Below are positions 15,596 through 19,373 of a DNA stretch of 19,373 nt, piece after piece; within the stretch, counting starts at the first letter, position 1, and each line of letters opens with the position of its first letter. Origin of the DNA: RUG11551 sp045546875. GTDB taxonomy: Bacteria > Planctomycetota > Planctomycetia > Pirellulales > Thermoguttaceae. The stretch lies in contig JAZQDP010000312.1 of NCBI GenBank assembly GCA_045546875.1, positions 1 to 19,373 of the forward strand, read 5' to 3'. The notes under the pieces are model-generated. The model was given only the letters and a program-made list of their open reading frames with translations. It searched no databases and was not told the DNA's origin. A program made the position numbers and the translations under genes.

Positions 15596-16162
15596 CTATA
15601 AATTGAGCAGTTTGCAGTTGATCCCTTCGCTCTGGAACCGTTCAAATAATTCTCTCTGTTCGTCTTCGTCGTTACAGACGACCAAAATTTGATACAGTTC
15701 CGGAACCGGGGTTTCTTTTGGCTGAGCGAATTCATTTTCAAGGTCGTCGAGCGCTGAACCGTTTTTCTCCAACATCGAGTCGATCAGATTCCTCACCGCT
15801 TCGTTTTGCGTCTCGAGATTATCGGTCAGCTCTTGCAGCAGTTCGTTATCCGCGCCTGCCATCGCAGACAGGGGGTCAAGCAGAACCAAGAGCTTATCCG
15901 CTTCTTTTTCGTCGAGGTCTGTAACAAGCACCGGCACGTCCTGATCAGGGGTCGTTTCCGCCCTCAAATGACCGTCGATGAGCATATACTTTCCGTCGTC
16001 GGTTTTACGCGCCAGCAACGCGTCCGCATACCCGATTTCTGCCAAAACGCCTTTCAGAGCGTCCCTCTGTTCGGTCGGATGAGTGCGCCAGTTGCGCGGA
16101 TTGGGAACAAGGTCTTTCGCTTTAACGTAAATGAGTTCTTTGATTCGATTTTTAATCTGCAT
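15596..16162 (-). CDS. ParB N-terminal-domain protein
   Basis: A 188-residue protein. The ParB/Srx-like domain (about 10-95) starts YVKAKDLVPNPRNWRTHP and carries IDGHLRAE (62-69), the GxxR-type box that in ParB proteins binds CTP phosphates. A helical middle (about 100-148) follows. The last 34 residues, PELYQILVVCNDEDEQRELF and onward, form a small alpha/beta module I recall from phage ParB-like proteins. There is no chromosomal ParB HTH domain, so a partition role is unlikely. Phages often carry such proteins beside terminase and DNA-modification genes. It is separated from the ABC-GNAT gene only by array A4. A DNA-modification or packaging-licensing role is inference. Confidence 0.8.
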   Translation of the reverse strand: MQIKNRIKELIYVKAKDLVPNPRNWRTHPTEQRDALKGVLAEIGYADALLARKTDDGKYMLIDGHLRAETTPDQDVPVLVTDLDEKEADKLLVLLDPLSAMAGADNELLQELTDNLETQNEAVRNLIDSMLEKNGSALDDLENEFAQPKETPVPELYQILVVCNDEDEQRELFERFQSEGINCKLLNL

Positions 16163-16192
16163 GATAATAATAGTTGAGAATTGTTGTGATAT

Positions 16193-16388
16193 TATACTTT
16201 TTCTACTTGAAATTTCCCGAAAAACGAGCTTCTAGCTTCTAGCTCCTAGCCGCTAGCCTGGTTATTCTTGTTTCTTGCGATAATGCACGAATCAGGTTTA
16301 TCAAGCTAATAGCTAGTAGCTAGTGGCTAGTAGCTGTCCTTATCGCTAGAGGCATTATTTCGGCATAACTCAAGCCGTTTCGTGATAT
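16193..16388 (-). repeat. Repeat family B, copy B2 (longest copy)
   Basis: Same orientation as B1. It begins TATACT and CTACTTGAAATTTCCCG and ends CGGCATAACTCAAGCCG, the imperfect inverted counterpart. Left heptads CTAGCTT, CTAGCTC, CTAGCCG and CTAGCCT are followed by the core CTTGCGATAATGCACGAATC with AGGTTTATCAAG, and right heptads (about 16304-16335). It occupies the gap between the protease and ParB genes, where I see no other feature. Confidence 0.82.
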
Positions 16389-16425
16389 GATTTTGGACAA
16401 CCAGGTCGATGGCGCGAAATTCCCG

Positions 16426-17379
16426 CTAATTCCTGACGAGCAAGGTTCTGTTTCGCAACATCAACAGGAGCATAACTGCGATTCCCCACGGCACAAGCGC
16501 GTTTATCCAGTACAAGACGACAAACAGAACGCTTTGAGTTGTCATAGTTTCGTTATTGAAAGGAACGACAGGCTCCATTTCCGGCGCATCATTTTCCTCT
16601 GCGTCTGGCTCGCTGGGCGGGGTTTCTTTTTCCGGCTTTGGGGCGGTCGGAGGCGGGAGAACCGGCAATGCTCGGCTCCCAACAGACGTCTGGAGAAAAA
16701 CGAGGATGCGTCCAATTTGAGTCCCGTAAAGACAGGAGTTGTCTGACCCCCAAAGCGTTGCGACCAGTTCTCCAGATTCGTTGAACACGCCTCCGCCGGA
16801 ATCGCCGAACCGCACCGTGTTCCCTCGCCGGTCGTAAAGTCCCTGCAGCGTATCGCGAGCGCCCGCCCCCTGAATGCGGACATACCCTCTCACCGTTGCA
16901 GACGTTACCTTGAACGCCCCGTTTGAACCGTACCCTGCCGCAAAAACTCGCGTTCCCGGAACAGGGACGGAACCGGTTAATTCTGCTGGCGTTACGCCCC
17001 TCGGCAGAGCGCCGGGAATTGTCATGTCGAGCAACGCCAGGTCGTATTCCCGGTCGATTGCCAGAGGTTGCACGGGCAGTCCCGTTTGGTTGTGGAATTG
17101 TACGGTTGCGTAATCGGAATCGCTCTCAAACAGGTGTGCGCACGTTAAAAGGTACGCCCGCCCCTGATAACGAATCAGCGTTCCGGAACCGTAACTATTC
17201 GATGTTTTGGACGCCACGGCAACCCTGACAACAGACTTCTGGATTCCATCAGGCTGACAGCCTTCGCCTGTACAGATCATCCCCATCTGAATCGCGCCGA
17301 ACTCAAGATCAATGTCGTTTGCCGCCCCGCAATGGGCTGCAAAAAGGCATAATACGGCTGTAATAACAGATTTTGACAT
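16426..17379 (-). CDS. Secreted, membrane-anchored trypsin-like serine protease
   Basis: A 317-residue protein. A signal peptide (about 1-20, MSKSVITAVLCLFAAHCGAA) is followed by a chymotrypsin-fold domain with the full triad: His82 in LLTCAHLF, Asp113 in EYDLALLDM, and Ser194 in FGDSGGGVF. A Pro/Glu-rich linker (about 240-280, PPPTAPKPEKETPPSEP) leads to one C-terminal membrane segment (about 285-307, VLYWINALVPWGIAVMLLLM) and a short basic tail. The protease would thus face outside the cytoplasmic membrane. I chose the ATG at 17379; an upstream TTG at 17391 would only add four residues before the signal peptide. It lies between the regulator and the ParB gene in the same direction. Such a protease is not a normal head-assembly gene; it could be a host gene caught between B repeats or a superinfection/entry function. 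Confidence 0.85.
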   Translation of the reverse strand: MSKSVITAVLCLFAAHCGAANDIDLEFGAIQMGMICTGEGCQPDGIQKSVVRVAVASKTSNSYGSGTLIRYQGRAYLLTCAHLFESDSDYATVQFHNQTGLPVQPLAIDREYDLALLDMTIPGALPRGVTPAELTGSVPVPGTRVFAAGYGSNGAFKVTSATVRGYVRIQGAGARDTLQGLYDRRGNTVRFGDSGGGVFNESGELVATLWGSDNSCLYGTQIGRILVFLQTSVGSRALPVLPPPTAPKPEKETPPSEPDAEENDAPEMEPVVPFNNETMTTQSVLFVVLYWINALVPWGIAVMLLLMLRNRTLLVRN

Positions 17380-17436
17380 AGTAATACTCAATTTTTACTG
17401 AAAAAGAATAAATAGAAACGAAAGATAAAACTTGGT

Positions 17437-17465
17437 GCGATCCACTTGCCTGAAACTTCGTTCAG
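17437..17465 (-). other. Small inverted repeat between regulator and protease genes
   Basis: CTGAA (17450-17454) and TTCAG (17461-17465) form a short stem with a 6-nt loop in the 145-bp gap between the regulator stop and the protease start. There is no U-run. Nothing else is clear in this gap. Confidence 0.2.
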
Positions 17466-17524
17466 ACAGGAATTAAGACGACGGGGACAGGTTATAAGAT
17501 TGTCATACGACAGGATTCGGGCTT

Positions 17525-17989
17525 CTACTTTTTCGCCATCTGAGCCTCTTTCGCTCGACGAATTGCCTCGTATCGCTTTTGCTCTGCCGGACGAAGTTCA
17601 AGAGTGTTGTACCGCACCGAGCCGGTTTTCAACGCCTTCTCTGACGGGTCAGATTCCCTGAAAACGTCGGACTCAGTGTACTCTTCGTACTCAACCGGAT
17701 GTTTACAAAGCTGATTGTAATGCTTTATCAAACAGTACGGGCACGGCATAGAAACTTTCCTGTTACAAATCGGGCAGACGCCTTTTTCGGCTTGCTTGTT
17801 CCGTAAAGACGTCGTAATAACTTTAGCCAGATGTTTCATAATAAGCTTCTTCGGGTTAAGACGACGAGCGCTGTCCATCGCCCGTCTGACAGCGTTGCGA
17901 GAAACGCCCGTCTGACGACAAATTTCCGCTTCGGAATGACCTTCCAGGGTCAGCTTGACGATCTGCTTCCTTTTTTCTTTTGCAATCAT
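17525..17989 (-). CDS. HTH / zinc-ribbon DNA-binding protein, likely regulator
   Basis: A 154-residue protein. A resolvase/Hin-like helix-turn-helix (about 7-38, QIVKLTLEGHSEAEICRQTG then VSRNAVRRAM) is followed by a zinc-binding site with C72, C75, C83 and C86 (CPIC, then MPCPYC). The tail is charged and helical with no catalytic recombinase domain. It is the first gene of the cassette. AAAGGAGG lies 9 bp before the ATG at 17989, the best ribosome site in the window. A palindrome sits over its probable transcription start (18021-18033). I infer a regulator of the cassette, possibly of itself. It could also be a DNA-recognition subunit of a lost recombinase or terminase. Confidence 0.75.
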   Translation of the reverse strand: MIAKEKRKQIVKLTLEGHSEAEICRQTGVSRNAVRRAMDSARRLNPKKLIMKHLAKVITTSLRNKQAEKGVCPICNRKVSMPCPYCLIKHYNQLCKHPVEYEEYTESDVFRESDPSEKALKTGSVRYNTLELRPAEQKRYEAIRRAKEAQMAKK

Positions 17990-18020
17990 TGGTAAATTCC
18001 TCCTTTAACGTTTGAACTTG

Positions 18021-18041
18021 TTATTGCCAATAATGATTATA
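18021..18041 (-). promoter_or_regulatory. Putative promoter -10 with adjacent palindromic operator
   Basis: On the minus strand a perfect TATAAT lies at 18036-18041, immediately followed by the palindrome TTATTGGCAATAA (18021-18033, 6-1-6). The -35 region would fall in the end of repeat B3 and has no good match to TTGACA. The layout fits a self-repressing regulator gene. Seen as motifs; function inferred. Confidence 0.45.
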
Positions 18042-18046
18042 TTATT

Positions 18047-18222
18047 TATACTGAAACGACTTGAGTTTTTCCGATGTTAAGCCTCTAGCTGCTAGCTTCT
18101 AGCTATTAGCTTGATAAACCTGATTCGTGCATTATCGCAAGAAATAGGGATAAACAAGCTAGCGGCTAGTAGCTAGGAGCTAATAGCTCATTTTTCAGGA
18201 AATTTCAAGTAGAACAAGTATA
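18047..18222 (+). repeat. Repeat family B, copy B3 (inverted, best terminal repeats)
   Basis: Orientation is opposite to B1 and B2. The ends match best here: TATACT, six bases, ACTTGAGTTTTTCC at 18047-18072, and the reverse complement of TATACT, six bases, ACTTGAAATTTCC at 18198-18222. Left and right heptad arms (TAG every 7 bp) are complementary, so the whole element can fold on itself with the core (CCTGATTCGTGCATTATCGC and following) in the loop. It lies at the right limit of the cassette. No convincing target duplication is seen. The rest of the gap to 18381 shows nothing clear. Confidence 0.82.
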
Positions 18223-18381
18223 TTAAAACCTTAATAACATAAAAATTACAGCAACAACGATTGCCAACGATGGGAGCAGTATAGCGCCTACCCCCCGATT
18301 TGTCAAACGGCTAAAGGTACAATTTCGCCAAAAAATCTTAAAAACAGTTTAGCCTGTTCTGAAGCTGAGAATCCCGGCAAT

Positions 18382-18987
18382 TTAGAAAACGTTCGCGCAC
18401 GTTATAACCGCAATAAGAACAGCGAAAACTGCGAAGAAAAGCAGGGAATTCCAGCCGATTGGCATGGTCGCCCCCTTGAGTTCCGCTCGAAGAAGCCGCT
18501 TGAGTTTGAGCCAGGCGGCAGGGCTGGACTGGTTATCGTTTGAAACGAGAGTAACGTTGTTCAGAACGGAAAACGATTCCAGACGCAGGCTCATATTAAG
18601 AGCAGGAATGTACAGGCTGTTCCCCGCCCAGACAGACCGTTCGTCCAGCCGGCTGGCAACGGTTTGAAGAACCGACTTCAACCGCGACCCACCGATATTA
18701 TATACGACTATTCTCGTCCGACTATAGATAATTACCAGAGCTGAGATGAGAACGTAAAGATTTGCCAGCAGAAGCCAGACTTTGTCCCCAAACCTGACAG
18801 CGGCGTTGACCGGGTAAAACAATTCCATCGGGCCGGCGAAAACCATGCCCGCGCACGCGGCGCTCAGCGCTGCCATATCGACAGCGCCGCCAACGACAAC
18901 CGACCGTCGAGAGGCGTGAACGACCCCTAAAAGGAAAAAATAGACCGCCAGCGGAATCAACGACAGGTTTATAGAAAAAACGTCCAT
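18382..18987 (-). CDS. Unknown four-helix membrane protein
   Basis: A 201-residue protein of no family I recognise. Membrane segments fall at about 7-24, 36-53, 69-88 and 181-199. Between the last two is a soluble region (about 90-175) with two short beta-like repeats (RIVVYNIGGSRLKSVLQTVA and SLRLESFSVLNNVTLVS). The ATG at 18987 was chosen because membrane segment 1 follows at once; upstream in-frame codons (ATG 19011, 19002; TTG 19089) add only basic residues. TATAAT lies 5 bp before this ATG, which could make the message nearly leaderless if it is a real -10 box. It is outside the phage-like set and is probably a host gene. Confidence 0.65.
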   Translation of the reverse strand: MDVFSINLSLIPLAVYFFLLGVVHASRRSVVVGGAVDMAALSAACAGMVFAGPMELFYPVNAAVRFGDKVWLLLANLYVLISALVIIYSRTRIVVYNIGGSRLKSVLQTVASRLDERSVWAGNSLYIPALNMSLRLESFSVLNNVTLVSNDNQSSPAAWLKLKRLLRAELKGATMPIGWNSLLFFAVFAVLIAVITCANVF

Positions 18988-19057
18988 GCCGGTATTATAC
19001 ATTTTTCCCATAAAAAAAATAGAGCAGATTTCCCTTTCCGGACAACGCCTCCGGGCG

Positions 19058-19172
19058 GCGGTCTCCGGGGCGCGGGTATTACCCGCCAAACAAACTCTAA
19101 CTAATACGCGAACAATGTCCGCGTCCCGGAAGCGTTACCCGCCAAAATTACGCCCCGGAAGTACGCCAAACA
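19058..19172. repeat. Degenerate GC-rich tandem words right of the membrane gene
   Basis: Variants of the words CCCGGAAG and ACCCGCCAAA recur at about 19073-19090, 19113-19137 and 19144-19171, with CGGGTATTACCCG making a small palindrome (19073-19085). No gene is visible in the last 280 bp on either strand. This looks like decayed intergenic repeat. Confidence 0.4.
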
Positions 19173-19258
19173 ACCAAAGAGGGTGCGCTCAATTTTGGGT
19201 TGCGAAAATAGGCAAGATGACAAGTCTGGAGCATTAGCAATCAGATATGATTGTCATT

Positions 19259-19373
19259 AGCCCCGAAAGGGGCGCCACAAATGTAACCGTGGGGCGTAAG
19301 CCCACGGACATGCGCTCAAAAAATCTTTCTTAATCGAGTCAGTCCCTTTCCCACTCGCGGCGCCTTGAGGCGC
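19259..19373. repeat. Planctomycete-style intergenic hairpin repeats
   Basis: CCCCGAAAGGGG (19261-19272) and CCGTGGG-GCGTAAG-CCCACGG (19287-19307, 7-bp stem) form two neat hairpins, followed by ATGCGCTCAAAAAATC. GCGCCTTGAGGCGC forms a third at the window edge. From memory, cccga-hairpin plus "GTGGGCGTAAGCCCAC" units are abundant in planctomycete genomes as dispersed repeats. The element may continue beyond the window. Confidence 0.6.

Noticed and set aside
9092..16388. Diversity-generating or retron-type element based on the repeats
   Set aside because: No reverse transcriptase frame is present and the repeats lie outside coding regions.
16387..16746. Plus-strand frame opposite the protease 3' end
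   Set aside because: Overlaps the protease stalk and anchor coding region and has no recognisable features.
18047..18222. Target-site duplication of repeat B3
   Set aside because: Flanks are AT-rich on both sides and no duplication beyond the ambiguous TA/ATT can be defended.

Overview
The window looks like a piece of a planctomycete chromosome (Pirellulales-like at best guess) carrying a compact phage-head gene cassette. The planctomycete call rests on a ResB-type cytochrome c biogenesis protein with a very large hydrophilic insert, an HprK-related kinase paired with a nucleotidyltransferase, irregular use of Shine-Dalgarno sites, and hairpin-rich intergenic repeats at the right edge. It is inference, not a database result.

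Layout. Positions 1-2009 (minus) hold a ResB-like gene that runs off the left edge. A short divergent intergenic region with a good sigma70-type promoter and a 21-bp direct repeat leads into two plus-strand genes, an HprK-related kinase (2188-3126) and a nucleotidyltransferase-fold protein (3204-4358), then endonuclease III (nth, 4389-5030). Only 19 bp after the nth stop, a convergent set of minus-strand genes of phage character begins. It runs from about 18040 down to 5050. In transcription order it holds an HTH/zinc-ribbon regulator, a secreted membrane-anchored trypsin-like protease, a ParB-domain protein, an ABC-ATPase/GNAT fusion, small and large terminase, portal, prohead protease with a scaffold-like tail, a decoration protein, major capsid protein, a 71-aa protein, head-completion-like proteins and two unknown structural-type proteins. 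A separate four-helix membrane protein (18382-18987) follows, then 380 bp of planctomycete-style hairpin repeats.

How it works together. The core genes are those needed to build a procapsid and fill it with DNA. The window shows no integrase, replication, lysis, tail tape-measure, baseplate or tail-fibre gene, and the cassette ends flush against nth. It is therefore a decayed prophage, a satellite or gene-transfer-agent-like element, or a phage whose other genes lie outside the window.

The most unusual layer is intergenic. Two families of repeats built from 7-bp tandem units sit between the phage genes. Family A (unit RATTAGY / GCTAATY, with conserved flanks) occurs four times, once as a 17-unit array. 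Family B (about 175-195 bp, CTAGCYN-type heptads flanking a conserved core, with imperfect terminal inverted repeats) occurs three times plus one solo end. Because the period is 7 and each unit carries TAG or TAA, the arrays place stop codons in all frames.
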